Origin: Kitasatospora aureofaciens | GTDB taxonomy: Bacteria; Actinomycetota; Actinomycetes; Streptomycetales; Streptomycetaceae | Assembly (NCBI GenBank): GCA_000720845.1 | Contig: JODU01000015.1 | Span: 340,379 to 404,378 of the forward strand | Length of the DNA stretch: 64,000 bases | Reading direction: 5' to 3' | Shown here: in pieces, positions 44,809 through 53,387 of the stretch | Layout of the letters: the number at the start of each line of letters is the position of its first letter | Position numbering within the stretch: position 1 is the first letter of the stretch | Program-made: the position numbers and the translations under genes | The notes under the pieces: model-generated | The model's database searches: none | What the model was told of the DNA's origin: nothing | Seen by the model: the letters and a program-made list of their open reading frames with translations, nothing else

Positions 44809-45333
44809 ATGTCCATCGGTCACACCCTCCTGGGGCTCCTGGAGTCCGGGCCGCGCCACGGTTACGACCTCAAGCGCGCCTTCGACGAGAAGTTCGGTCA
44901 CGACCGGCCGCTGCACTACGGCCAGGTCTACTCGACGATGTCCCGCCTGCTGAAGAACGGCCTCGTCGTGGTCGACGGCATCGAGGCGGGCGGCGGTCCC
45001 GAGCGAAAGCGGTACGCGATCACCGACGAGGGGATCACCGACGTACAGCGGTGGCTCGCCACGCCGGAGAAGCCAGAGCCGTACCTCCAGTCGACGCTGT
45101 ACACCAAGGTCGTCCTCGCACTGCTCACCCACCGCGACGCCGCCGACATCCTCGACACCCAGCGTTCGGAGCACCTGCGCAGCATGCGCATCCTCACGGA
45201 CCGCAAGCGCAAGGGCGATCTCGCGGACCAGCTCATCTGCGACCACGCCCTCTTCCACCTCGAGGCCGACCTGCGCTGGCTGGAACTGACCGCCGCGCGC
45301 CTCGACAAGCTCCGTGAGGCGGTAACCCGATGA
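44809..45333 (+). CDS. PadR-family transcriptional regulator
   Basis: Repressor of 174 residues. The winged-helix domain GHTLLGLLESGPRHGYDLKR, FDEKFGHDRPLHYGQVYSTM then SRLLKNGLVV and RKRYAITDEGI is followed by a C-terminal helical dimerisation domain. The ATG at 44809 fits the family start. Its stop overlaps the ATG of the ABC ATPase gene (ATGA), so it heads a three-gene exporter operon that it presumably controls through the GTATAC sites upstream. PadR proteins typically respond to the toxic compound exported. Confidence 0.92.
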   Translation: MSIGHTLLGLLESGPRHGYDLKRAFDEKFGHDRPLHYGQVYSTMSRLLKNGLVVVDGIEAGGGPERKRYAITDEGITDVQRWLATPEKPEPYLQSTLYTKVVLALLTHRDAADILDTQRSEHLRSMRILTDRKRKGDLADQLICDHALFHLEADLRWLELTAARLDKLREAVTR

Positions 45334-46019
45334 CTCCTCCCGCAGGTTCCCTGCTCTCCGCCGAGGCGCTCCGCAAGGCCTACGGTCCCACCCTCGCCCT
45401 CGACGGCGCCGAGTTCTCCATCCACCCCGGCGAGGTCGTCGCCGTGATGGGCCCCTCCGGCTCCGGCAAGTCCACGCTGCTGCACTGCCTCGCCGGCATC
45501 GTGACGCCCGACTCGGGGACGATCACGTACAACGGGCGGGAGCTGTCCGCCATGTCCGACGCCGAGCGCAGTGCGCTGCGCCGCTCGGACTTCGGGTTCG
45601 TGTTCCAGTTCGGCCAGCTGGTGCCGGAGCTGACCTGTGTCGAGAACGTCGCCCTGCCGCTGCGCCTGAACGGCACCTCGCGCAAGGAGGCCGAGCGGGC
45701 CGCGCTGACCTGGATGGAGCGGCTGGAGGTCGACGACCTCAGGAAGAAGCGGCCCGGCGAGGTCTCCGGCGGCCAGGGACAGCGGGTCGCGGTGGCCCGC
45801 TCGCTGGTCACCAACCCGCGCGTGCTCTTCGCGGACGAGCCGACCGGCGCGCTGGACTCCCTCAACGGGGAGCGCGTGATGGAGCTGCTCACGGACGCCG
45901 CCCGCTCCACCAACGCCGCGGTCGTGCTGGTCACGCACGAGGCGCGGGTGGCCGCCTACTCCGACCGCGAGATCGTCGTACGGGACGGCAAGTCCAGGGA
46001 CATGGAGCGGGTCGTATGA
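45330..46019 (+). CDS. ABC transporter ATP-binding protein (MacB/LolD type)
   Basis: ATPase of 229 residues with Walker A MGPSGSGKSTLLHCLAG, Q-loop region FGFVFQFGQLVPELTCVENV, signature VSGGQGQRVAVARSL and Walker B VLFADEPTGALDS. The type partners FtsX-like permeases that expel antibiotics, lipids or peptides. It overlaps the PadR gene by four bases upstream and the permease gene by four bases downstream, so the three are translated together. Confidence 0.95.
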   Translation: MTPPAGSLLSAEALRKAYGPTLALDGAEFSIHPGEVVAVMGPSGSGKSTLLHCLAGIVTPDSGTITYNGRELSAMSDAERSALRRSDFGFVFQFGQLVPELTCVENVALPLRLNGTSRKEAERAALTWMERLEVDDLRKKRPGEVSGGQGQRVAVARSLVTNPRVLFADEPTGALDSLNGERVMELLTDAARSTNAAVVLVTHEARVAAYSDREIVVRDGKSRDMERVV

Positions 46020-48358
46020 ACGTGCGCCAGTGGGCGGCCGACCTGACGCTGGGCGTCCGCTTCGCCTTCACCGGCGGCCGTGAGGGCTGGACCCGGGCCG
46101 TGCTGACCGCCGTCGGCGTCGGTCTCGGCGTGGCGCTGCTGCTGCTGACGACCGCGATCCCGAGCGCGCTGAGCGTGCGGCACGAACGGGAGGCGGCGCG
46201 CTCCGACATCACCTTCGCCTCCGACCCGATGCCGAAGGCGAACGACACGCTCGTGCTCGCCAGGATCGACGACTACTTCCGCGACGACGACCTCCGGGGC
46301 CGCGCCCTGGAGCCCGAGGGACCGCGGGCACCGCTGCCGCCGGGCGTGGAGAAGTTCCCGGCGGTGGGCGAGATGGTGGTCTCCCCCGCACTGAAGAAGC
46401 TGCTGGAGTCGGACTCCGGCGCGCTGCTGCGGGAGCGGCTGCCGGACCGGATCGTCGGCACGATCGCGGAGGACGGGCTGATCGGCTCGGCCGAACTCGC
46501 CTACTACCGGGGCGCGGAGGGTCTCGCCGAGCAGATCTCCCAGGGCCGGGTCGAGCGCATCGACCGGTTCGGCGACCCGGAGCCCGGGGAGGAGGATTCC
46601 GACCCGGTGCTGCTCCTGCTGGTCCTGGTCGTCTTCGTGGTGCTGTTGATGCCGGTCGCGGTGTTCATCGCCGCCGCCGTGCGGTTCGGCGGCGAGCGGC
46701 GGGACCGTCGGCTCGCGGCGCTGCGCCTGGTGGGCTCCGACAGCCGCATGACCCGGCGCATCGCGGCCGGTGAGGCCCTGGCCGGCGCGATCCTCGGGCT
46801 GGTGTTCGGCGCCGCGTTCTTCATGGTGGGGCGGCAACTCGCGGGCAGCGCCGAGGTGTTCCGCATCAGCGTGTTCCCCAGCTATCTGAACCCCTCGCCG
46901 CTGCTGGCCCTGCTGGTCGCGGTGGCGGTCCCCGCGGCGGCGGTGCTGGTGACGCTGTTCGCGCTGCGCGGGGTGGTCATCGAGCCGCTCGGTGTGGTGC
47001 GCGCGGGACGGCCGGCCCGGCGCCGGCTGTGGTGGCGGCTGATCCTGCCGCTGGCCGGACTGGCGATGCTCTACCCGATGATCGGCAACGGCCGCGAGAA
47101 CGGCGACTTCAACCAGTACCTGGTGACCGGCGGTGTCGTCCTGCTCCTGGTGGGTGTGACCGCGCTGCTGCCATGGGTCGTGGAGAGTGTCGTCGCCCGC
47201 CTCGGATCCGGCGGCGTGGCCTGGCAGCTGGCCGTGCGCAGGCTCCAGCTGAGCAGCGGTACGGCGGCCCGCATGGTCAACGGCATCGCGGTGGCCGTGG
47301 CCGGGGCGATCGCCCTGCAGATGCTGTTCGCCGGGGTGGACGACGACTACACCAAGTCCACCGGGCAGGACGTGTCGCGGGCGCAGATGGAGGTGACCCT
47401 GTCGAGCGGGGTCCCGATGGCCCCGGCGGCCGAGAAGTTCCGCGGCACCAAGGGGGTGCGGGCGGTCTACGCCTTCTCCGAGGGCTACCTCGGCGACCGC
47501 GCCCACGACCCGGACCACGGCACGATGATCACTGTGGGCGACTGCGCGTCGCTGCGGGAGGTCTCCCGGCTGACCTCGTGCGCGGACGGGGACGTGTTCG
47601 CCGTCCACGGTGCCGAGTGGGACACCGGGGAGGACATGACGAAGCTGGCCGCACCCGGCCGGAAACTGTACGCCGACCCGTCCTACGAGGGCGGCCCGAA
47701 GCACCGGGCGGTTCCCTGGACGGTTCCGCAGGGCATCAAGACGGCGAAGGCGCGTGGGGGGCTGGTGGCCGGGACCGACCGGGGCGGCTTCCTGATCACG
47801 CCGGGGGCGCTGCCGGACGCGCTCACCACGACGCTGGACGGGCACGCCTACCTCAAGGTGGACGAGTCGGTGCCGGACGTGCAGGACCGGGTCCGCAACA
47901 CCGCGTCGGGCATCGACCGGCTGGCGGACACCGTGACGTGGGCGGAGACGGAGCGGACCGACCGGTTCGACACCATCCGCACCGGTCTGTTCGTCGGCGC
48001 GGCGTGTGTGCTGGCGCTGATCGGCGCCAGCCTGCTGGTCTCGCAGCTGGAGCAGCTGCGCGAGCGGAAGAAGCTGCTGTCGGCCCTGGTCGCCTTCGGC
48101 ACCCGGCGCCGCACGCTGAGCATGTCGGTGCTGTGGCAGACGGCGATTCCCATCGTGCTCGGGCTGCTGCTCTCCATGGTCGTGGGCCTGACCCTGGGCA
48201 CGGTGCTGCTGAAGATGACGAGCACCCCGGTGCGCGTCGACTGGACCGGCGTCCTGTCCATGACCGGCATCGGCGCAGCGGTCGTCCTGGCGGTGACGCT
48301 GTGCAGCCTGCCGCCGCTGCTGCGGCTGATGCGGCCGGAGGGCCTGCGCACGGAGTAG
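46016..48358 (+). CDS. FtsX-like ABC transporter permease
   Basis: Membrane subunit of 780 residues carrying two FtsX-type domains. The first helix lies about 22-48; hydrophobic clusters at about 195-325 and 345-390 are followed by a second set from about 660 to the end, with large extracytoplasmic loops between. RDRRLAALRLVGSDSRMTRR is the cytoplasmic coupling region of the first half and RERKKLLSALVAFGTRRRTL that of the second. It works with the preceding ATPase. The substrate is unknown; the PadR partner suggests a toxic or signalling compound. Confidence 0.92.
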   Translation: MNVRQWAADLTLGVRFAFTGGREGWTRAVLTAVGVGLGVALLLLTTAIPSALSVRHEREAARSDITFASDPMPKANDTLVLARIDDYFRDDDLRGRALEPEGPRAPLPPGVEKFPAVGEMVVSPALKKLLESDSGALLRERLPDRIVGTIAEDGLIGSAELAYYRGAEGLAEQISQGRVERIDRFGDPEPGEEDSDPVLLLLVLVVFVVLLMPVAVFIAAAVRFGGERRDRRLAALRLVGSDSRMTRRIAAGEALAGAILGLVFGAAFFMVGRQLAGSAEVFRISVFPSYLNPSPLLALLVAVAVPAAAVLVTLFALRGVVIEPLGVVRAGRPARRRLWWRLILPLAGLAMLYPMIGNGRENGDFNQYLVTGGVVLLLVGVTALLPWVVESVVARLGSGGVAWQLAVRRLQLSSGTAARMVNGIAVAVAGAIALQMLFAGVDDDYTKSTGQDVSRAQMEVTLSSGVPMAPAAEKFRGTKGVRAVYAFSEGYLGDRAHDPDHGTMITVGDCASLREVSRLTSCADGDVFAVHGAEWDTGEDMTKLAAPGRKLYADPSYEGGPKHRAVPWTVPQGIKTAKARGGLVAGTDRGGFLITPGALPDALTTTLDGHAYLKVDESVPDVQDRVRNTASGIDRLADTVTWAETERTDRFDTIRTGLFVGAACVLALIGASLLVSQLEQLRERKKLLSALVAFGTRRRTLSMSVLWQTAIPIVLGLLLSMVVGLTLGTVLLKMTSTPVRVDWTGVLSMTGIGAAVVLAVTLCSLPPLLRLMRPEGLRTE

Positions 48359-48374
48359 CCGCGCCGTCGCACGG

Positions 48375-48420
48375 CTGAGGGACCGAACGACCGCCCCGGG
48401 GTGGCCGTTCGGTCCCTCAG
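48375..48420. terminator. Bidirectional hairpin between the permease gene and oxyR
   Basis: CTGAGGGACCGAACG (48375-48389) pairs perfectly with CGTTCGGTCCCTCAG (48406-48420) around a GC-rich loop. The right arm overlaps the oxyR stop codon. It lies between convergent genes. Confidence 0.88.
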
Positions 48421-49355
48421 TCGTGCACCGTCCGCACCGGCAGGTCCGCCATCGCCTCCCGCAGGGCCTCCGCCAGTTCCCCGTACTCCGCCGAGCGGGC
48501 CGCGCCCGTGCGCATGGCGAGGGCGATGCGGCGGGTGGGGGCCGGGTCGGTGAAGGACGCGGTGAGCAGCTGGCTGGAGCGGGAGGTCTCCACCCGGAGG
48601 GCGGTGCGCGGCAGCAGCGTCACCCCGAGGCCGCCCGCCACCAGCTGCACCAGCGTGGACAGTCCGGCGGCCGTCGTCGTCGCCGGGACACCCGCGCGGC
48701 CCGCCTCACGGCAGATGTCGAGGGCCTGGTCGCGCAGGCAGTGGCCCTCGTCGAGCAGCAGCAGCTTCAGCTCGCGCAGCACCGTGCGATCGAGGCCCTC
48801 CCGGCCGCCGAGCCGGTGATCGAGCGGCGTGACCAGGACGAAGTCCTCGTCGAACAGCGGGAGTTCAGTGATGCCGGGCACGCCCAGCGGGACCGCGAGC
48901 AGGAGCAGGTCGAGGCGGCCGGTGGTCAGCCCGTCCAGGAGGCTCGCGGTCTGCTCCTCGTGCACCTGGAGGTCGAGGTCGGGGTAGCGGTCGTGGACCA
49001 GCCGCAGCACCGTCGGCAGCAGGTACGGCGCCACGGTCGGGATGACGCCGAGCCGCAGCGCGCCGGTGAAGGGCGCCCGGACCGCCTCGGCCTCCTCGAG
49101 GAGCGCGCCCACCTCCGCCAGGACCGCCTTGGCGCGCACCGCGAGCCGTTCCCCGGCCGGCGAGAGCAGCACCTTGCGCGTCGTACGCTCCAGGAGGGTG
49201 ACACCCAGTGCCTCCTCCAGGGCGGAGACGGCGCCCGAGAGCGCCGGCTGACTCATGCCGATCGCGGCAGCGGCGTCCCGGAAATGCAGGTGCTCGGCGA
49301 CCGCGTCGAAAGCCCGCAGCTGAGCGAGGCTGGGCTGCCTCTTCTTGCTGGACAC
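48417..49355 (-). CDS. oxyR: Hydrogen-peroxide-sensing LysR regulator OxyR
   Basis: LysR-type regulator of 312 residues. The helix-turn-helix is at residues 10-60 (LAQLRAFDAVAEHLHFRDAA, QPALSGAVSALEEALGVTLL). The redox pair is visible in EGHCLRDQALDICREAG, two cysteines nine residues apart exactly as in characterised OxyR, which form a disulfide with peroxide. The GTG at 49355 has GGAGGT upstream; a longer frame reaching across the promoter is rejected. It is divergent from ahpC, its classical target. Confidence 0.95.
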   Translation of the reverse strand: MSSKKRQPSLAQLRAFDAVAEHLHFRDAAAAIGMSQPALSGAVSALEEALGVTLLERTTRKVLLSPAGERLAVRAKAVLAEVGALLEEAEAVRAPFTGALRLGVIPTVAPYLLPTVLRLVHDRYPDLDLQVHEEQTASLLDGLTTGRLDLLLLAVPLGVPGITELPLFDEDFVLVTPLDHRLGGREGLDRTVLRELKLLLLDEGHCLRDQALDICREAGRAGVPATTTAAGLSTLVQLVAGGLGVTLLPRTALRVETSRSSQLLTASFTDPAPTRRIALAMRTGAARSAEYGELAEALREAMADLPVRTVHD

Positions 49356-49383
49356 TAATAGCCACCTCCGATCAACTCGACCG

Positions 49384-49407
49384 ATTGTAGCTATTTCACT
49401 AATCAAT
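49384..49407. promoter_or_regulatory. Candidate OxyR site between oxyR and ahpC
   Basis: An AT-rich interrupted palindrome bounded by ATTG (49384-49387) and CAAT (49404-49407), with TAGCTA inside, lies in the 138-base divergent region. AT-rich LysR-type sites stand out in this GC-rich genome. OxyR control of ahpCD is known in S. coelicolor. Confidence 0.55.
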
Positions 49408-49493
49408 GCACCCTGTGCCAACATCACCAACGTCCAACCCATGGGAAACACTCGCAAAACAGGTGTTTCCTCGCTGCATTTTTTGGAGAGCGC

Positions 49494-50048
49494 GTGCTCA
49501 CTGTCGGTGACAAGTTCCCCGAGTTCGACCTGACCGCCTGCGTCTCGCTGGAGAAGGGCAAGGAGTTCCAGCAGATCAACCACAAGACCTACGAGGGTCA
49601 GTGGAAGGTCGTCTTCGCGTGGCCCAAGGACTTCACCTTCGTGTGCCCGACCGAGATCGCCGCCTTCGGCAAGCTGAACGACGAGTTCGCCGACCGTGAC
49701 GCCCAGATCCTCGGCTTCTCCGGCGACTCCGAGTTCGTGCACCACGCCTGGCGCAAGGACCACCCGGACCTGACCGACCTGCCCTTCCCGATGATGGCCG
49801 ACTCGAAGCACGAGCTCATGCGTGACCTCGGCATCGAGGGCGAGGACGGCTTCGCGCAGCGCGCGGTCTTCATCGTGGACCAGAACAACGAGATCCAGTT
49901 CACGATGGTCACCGCCGGCTCCGTCGGCCGTAACCCCAAGGAGGTCCTGCGGGTCCTCGACGCCCTGCAGACCGACGAGCTCTGCCCGTGCAACTGGAGC
50001 AAGGGCGACGAGACCCTGGACCCGGTCGCGCTGCTGTCGGGGGAGTGA
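49494..50048 (+). CDS. ahpC: Alkyl hydroperoxide reductase AhpC (2-Cys peroxiredoxin)
   Basis: Peroxide-reducing enzyme of 184 residues. The peroxidatic cysteine is Cys51 in DFTFVCPTEIAAFG and the resolving cysteine is in DELCPCNWSKGDE near the C-terminus. In actinobacteria it is re-reduced by AhpD rather than AhpF. The GTG at 49494 has GGAGA upstream. It is followed by ahpD six bases after its stop and is divergent from oxyR. Confidence 0.97.
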   Translation: MLTVGDKFPEFDLTACVSLEKGKEFQQINHKTYEGQWKVVFAWPKDFTFVCPTEIAAFGKLNDEFADRDAQILGFSGDSEFVHHAWRKDHPDLTDLPFPMMADSKHELMRDLGIEGEDGFAQRAVFIVDQNNEIQFTMVTAGSVGRNPKEVLRVLDALQTDELCPCNWSKGDETLDPVALLSGE

Positions 50049-50054
50049 GCTGAC

Positions 50055-50591
50055 ATGTCCCTCGACTCCCTGAAGTCCGCCGTACCGGACTACGCCAAGG
50101 ACCTGAAGCTCAACCTGGGTTCGGTCATCGGCAACTCCGACCTCCCGGCGCAGCAGCTGTGGGGCACCGTGCTGGCGACCGCCATCGCCTCGCGCTCCCC
50201 CATCGTGCTGCGCGAACTGGAGCCGGAGGCGAAGGCGAACCTGACGCCTGAGGCGTACTCGGCCGCCAAGTCGGCCGCCGCCGTCATGGCGATGAACAAC
50301 GTCTTCTACCGCACCCGGCACCTGCTGTCGGACCACGAGTACGGCACCCTGCGCGCCGGGCTGCGGATGAACGTCATCGGCAACCCGGGCGTCGACAAGG
50401 TCGACTTCGAGCTGTGGTCCTTCGCGGTGTCCGCCATCAACGGCTGCGGCATGTGCCTGGACTCGCACGAGCAGGTGCTCCGCAAGGCCGGTGTGGACCG
50501 CGAGACGATCCAGGAGGCGTTCAAGATCGCCGCCGTGGTCGAGGCCGTCGGCGTCACGCTGGACGCCGAGGCGGTGCTGGCCGCCGAGTAG
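50055..50591 (+). CDS. ahpD: Alkylhydroperoxidase AhpD
   Basis: Thiol reductase partner of AhpC, 178 residues. The CxxC active site is Cys131 and Cys134 in INGCGMCLDSHEQVLRKAG with the conserved His138, and the preceding helix carries the proton-relay glutamate in KVDFELWSFAVSA. The ATG at 50055 lies six bases after the ahpC stop, so the two genes form an operon ended by the hairpin at 50617-50652. Confidence 0.97.
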   Translation: MSLDSLKSAVPDYAKDLKLNLGSVIGNSDLPAQQLWGTVLATAIASRSPIVLRELEPEAKANLTPEAYSAAKSAAAVMAMNNVFYRTRHLLSDHEYGTLRAGLRMNVIGNPGVDKVDFELWSFAVSAINGCGMCLDSHEQVLRKAGVDRETIQEAFKIAAVVEAVGVTLDAEAVLAAE

Positions 50592-50616
50592 TCCCGCTCC
50601 ACGCGGCACACACGGC

Positions 50617-50652
50617 ACGGGCCCCGCTCACCGAGAGGTGGGCGGGGCCCGT
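50617..50652 (+). terminator. Hairpin terminator after ahpD
   Basis: ACGGGCCCCGCTCACC (50617-50632) pairs with GGTGGGCGGGGCCCGT (50637-50652) with a single G-T-type mismatch around a GAGA loop, 25 bases past the ahpD stop. The convergent membrane-protein gene ends at 50661, so it can serve both. Confidence 0.85.
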
Positions 50653-50660
50653 TCGCGTCG

Positions 50661-52088
50661 CTACGCCGGGGAGGGGTCCGACGGCGGGCCGTCCGCGGGA
50701 GGCTCCGGGGTCTTCGGCGGGACCGGCGTCCGGTCGGCCGCCGGGGCGGCGTCGGTCGAAGTGGCGCCGTGCGGCCTGGGCGTCTGCCGCAGGGCGGCCT
50801 CACGCGAGTACGCCCGCAGATAGCCCACGACGGTGTTGGTCACCGCCACCAGCGGTACGGCGACCACGGCGCCGCCGATGCCGGCCACCATGCCGCCGGC
50901 GGCCACCGACAGCACCACCGCCAGCGGATGGACCCGCACCGCGCGCCCGAGGATGAACGGCTGGAGGATGTGCCCCTCGATCTGCTGCACCGCCAGCACC
51001 ACCACGAGCGTCATGACCGCCGCGAACATGCCCTGCGTCACCAGCGCCACGACGACCGCGAGGGCGCCCGACACCACCGCGCCGACGAGCGGGATGAAGG
51101 CGAACAGGAAGATGAACACGGCCAGCGGGACGGCCATCGGCACGTCCAGGAAGTAGATGCCCAGGCCGATGAAGATGGCGTCGATCAGCGCCACGACGAC
51201 CGTGCCGCGCACATACGCGGTCAGCGTCCGCCACGCGCGCGGACCGGCTCCGGCGACGCCCGGGCGGGCCGCCGCGGGCACCAGCTTCAGCGTCCACTGC
51301 CAGATGCGCTTGCCGTCGTAGAGCAGGAAGAGCGTCGAGAAGGCGGCCAGCAGGATGCCGGTGAGCGCCTCGACGACGACGGTGACGCCCTCGAGTCCGG
51401 CCGACGTTATCTGGTCGGTGTTGGCGCCGACCGCGTCGCGCAGGTTCTTGGCGATCTCGTTGATCTGCTTGTCGGTGACGTGGAACGGGCTGTTCAGCAG
51501 CCAGTTGCGCAGTTCGTCGATGCCGTCCTGGACCTGGTCGGAGAGGTTGTCGATGTTCTCCATCACCTGCCAGGTGACGAACCAGCCGATCAGGCCCATG
51601 ATCACGAATCCGAGGATCGCGGTCAGCGCGGTGGCCGGCCCCCGCGGCACCCCGTGCCGGCGCAGCCAGGCCACGGCCGGCTGGAGCAGCGCCGTGATCA
51701 GCAGTGCGGCCACGAACGCCAGCACCACCAGCTGTACGGCGCTGATGACCCGCATCAGCACCCACACGGTGCCCGCGAGCACCAGCAGCCGCCAGCCGGC
51801 CTCGGCGGCCACCCGTACTCCCCAGGGCACGGCCTGCGCCGGGTCGGGGCGGCTGCCGACGGCTGCTGCGCGGTACGCCCCGGCGTGCTCGGCGACCGGG
51901 TCCGCGGCCGCGCGCTCGAACACGTCGTCGTCCTGGGGGGCCGGGGGCCGCCGCACGTGGTCGGAGTGGTGCGCCGGTCCGTCGTCGGCGTCGTCCCGCC
52001 GCGCTTCCTCGCGGCGCTGCTCCAACCGCTCGCCGGCCCGCGTCAGTCCGGCGCCGAGCCGGCCGAGCCACCCTGGCACTCGTGACAT
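50661..52088 (-). CDS. AI-2E-family (UPF0118/PerM-like) membrane transporter
   Basis: Integral membrane protein of 475 residues. The first 115 residues are polar and disordered and the last 45 are a Pro/Thr-rich tail. Between them are about eight helices in the AI-2E pattern: a first block (LLVLAGTVWVLMRVISAVQL, LAFVAALLITALLQPA), an extracytoplasmic loop, then VRGTVVVALIDAIFIGLG, FIFLFAFIPLVGAVVSG and the conserved QQIEGHILQPFILGRAVRVH. ATG 52088 with GAGGACGG upstream is chosen over 52121. Family members export small molecules or sodium; the substrate here is unknown. Confidence 0.9.
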   Translation of the reverse strand: MSRVPGWLGRLGAGLTRAGERLEQRREEARRDDADDGPAHHSDHVRRPPAPQDDDVFERAAADPVAEHAGAYRAAAVGSRPDPAQAVPWGVRVAAEAGWRLLVLAGTVWVLMRVISAVQLVVLAFVAALLITALLQPAVAWLRRHGVPRGPATALTAILGFVIMGLIGWFVTWQVMENIDNLSDQVQDGIDELRNWLLNSPFHVTDKQINEIAKNLRDAVGANTDQITSAGLEGVTVVVEALTGILLAAFSTLFLLYDGKRIWQWTLKLVPAAARPGVAGAGPRAWRTLTAYVRGTVVVALIDAIFIGLGIYFLDVPMAVPLAVFIFLFAFIPLVGAVVSGALAVVVALVTQGMFAAVMTLVVVLAVQQIEGHILQPFILGRAVRVHPLAVVLSVAAGGMVAGIGGAVVAVPLVAVTNTVVGYLRAYSREAALRQTPRPHGATSTDAAPAADRTPVPPKTPEPPADGPPSDPSPA

Positions 52089-52167
52089 GATCCGTCCTCT
52101 TCCCCCGTCTTTCCCCACCACTCCCCCCGGAGTCGTCCGGTCCGACCGTACATGGCGGGAGCGCGAC

Positions 52168-52196
52168 AGCCCCTCACCCTAGGACGGTGAGGGGCT
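52168..52196. terminator. Hairpin terminator downstream of the transglycosylase gene
   Basis: AGCCCCTCACC (52168-52178) pairs perfectly with GGTGAGGGGCT (52186-52196) around a seven-base loop. It lies about 55 bases past the stop of the secreted transglycosylase gene on the minus strand and upstream of the AI-2E gene. Confidence 0.7.
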
Positions 52197-52249
52197 GCGC
52201 GAGGTTGAGCGTGGGCCGCGCCGACGGGGACGACGGGCGGACGGCGGGC

Positions 52250-52948
52250 TCAGTACCAGTGGTTGGCCTGCCAGAAGGCCCAGGCTTCGCACGGGCTGCC
52301 GTATCGGCCGTCCATGTAGCTGAGGCCCCACTTGATCTGCGTGGCCGGGTTGGTCCGCCAGTCGGCGCCCGCGGAGGCGTACTTGCCCGCGGGGAGGGCC
52401 TGGAAGAGGCCGTAGGCACCGGAGGAGGCGTTCACGGCCTGGTAGTTCCAGCTGGACTCGTGGTCCACGATGTTGCTGAAGCACTGGAACTGGCCGCTGG
52501 GCACCATCTGCCGGGCCATCGCCTGGATCTGGCCGGTGCTGTAGGAGCTCTGGACGGCGAAGGTGGTGGACTCGCGCTTGGCGTCGCGGCTGGCCGCTTC
52601 CCTCTGCGCCTCGCGCTTCTTGGCGTCCGCGGCCGCCTTCTTGGCCTTCTCCTGCTTGGCCACGGCGGTCTTGGCGGCGGCCTTGCGGGCCGCCTCCTCG
52701 GCGTCCTTCTTGGCGCTCGCGTCCGCCGCGATGGCCTGCACGTCGGCCTGCTGCGTCAGGGACGCGGTCTGCACCTGCGCCTGCTCACCCATGGGGATGT
52801 CGGCGAGCAGGGTCGTGCCTGCTGCCGTCGCCTCCGCGTCGTCGTTGCTCTGCGCGACGCTGCCCGAGGCAACTCCGACGACGCTTCCGACGGCGGTGAC
52901 CGCCGTGGCCGAGGCCACTGCGAATCCCCGGACCGAGATCCGGCTCAC
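52250..52948 (-). CDS. Secreted lytic-transglycosylase-domain protein
   Basis: Exported cell-wall enzyme of about 232 residues. A signal peptide (SRISVRGFAVASATAVTAVG, with cleavage likely around residue 30) is followed by a lysine/alanine-rich coiled-coil linker (about 70-125) and an SLT-like domain at the C-terminus. That domain includes GQIQAMARQMVPSGQFQCFS, IVDHESSWNYQAVNASSGAY with the catalytic-glutamate candidate, and GLFQALPAGKYAS. The GTG at 52948 with AAGGAAACC just before it fits best; an ATG at 52966 is the alternative. The paired cysteines in QFQCFS and SPCEAW probably form a disulfide. Confidence 0.9.
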   Translation of the reverse strand: MSRISVRGFAVASATAVTAVGSVVGVASGSVAQSNDDAEATAAGTTLLADIPMGEQAQVQTASLTQQADVQAIAADASAKKDAEEAARKAAAKTAVAKQEKAKKAAADAKKREAQREAASRDAKRESTTFAVQSSYSTGQIQAMARQMVPSGQFQCFSNIVDHESSWNYQAVNASSGAYGLFQALPAGKYASAGADWRTNPATQIKWGLSYMDGRYGSPCEAWAFWQANHWY

Positions 52949-53387
52949 ACGGTTTCCTTCCAGCATCGCCCGCTTCGGTGACCCTCGCGGACGCAATCGT
53001 GCCCCTGGCACTGGCCTCCCCAACTACGGGTCACGGGAGGCACGGGCCCGGTGGACAACTCCCTCGACGGGAGCGCCGCGTGGTGCTCGGGCGGCATACG
53101 ACTCGGCTATGGAGTTGGATCTGGTGCTTCTGGGGCGCCGTACCGCTGGGGGTACAGCTGTGTCGTATGCGGGGCCTGACAGGAATGAGACTCTGCCGTA
53201 ACCCGGCGGGGTGAGGCAATTCTGTGTTGAGTGTGAAAGCTCACATCCCGTTTGGCCCAGGGGATTCGCGGAAATCCCCACACACCGAGGCGCCGCCCGG
53301 CTAGGCTCTGGGCCTTTCCGGACGGCGCCGACCGACGGGTAACCGGCCCTTGTCGGGTCGGAGTTCTCGGAACCGGTGGGAGACGGG
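52949..53387. other. Long leader/promoter region upstream of the transglycosylase gene
   Basis: A 439-base gap on the 5' side of the secreted transglycosylase gene and the 3' side of the PhoH gene. No gene is supported. Its length leaves room for a structured leader. Several Streptomyces muralytic genes carry a c-di-AMP (ydaO) riboswitch in such a position, but I could not align this region with that fold convincingly, so none is called. Confidence 0.45.

Noticed and set aside
49356..50618. Upstream extension of oxyR across ahpC and ahpD in the same minus-strand frame
   Set aside because: It is an open antisense frame caused by high GC; ahpC and ahpD on the plus strand are unmistakable and the OxyR family starts at 49355.
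52949..53387. c-di-AMP (ydaO) riboswitch ahead of the secreted transglycosylase
   Set aside because: Position and gene type fit, but the conserved blocks of the fold could not be aligned by eye on the minus strand. A covariance search with the ydaO model would decide.
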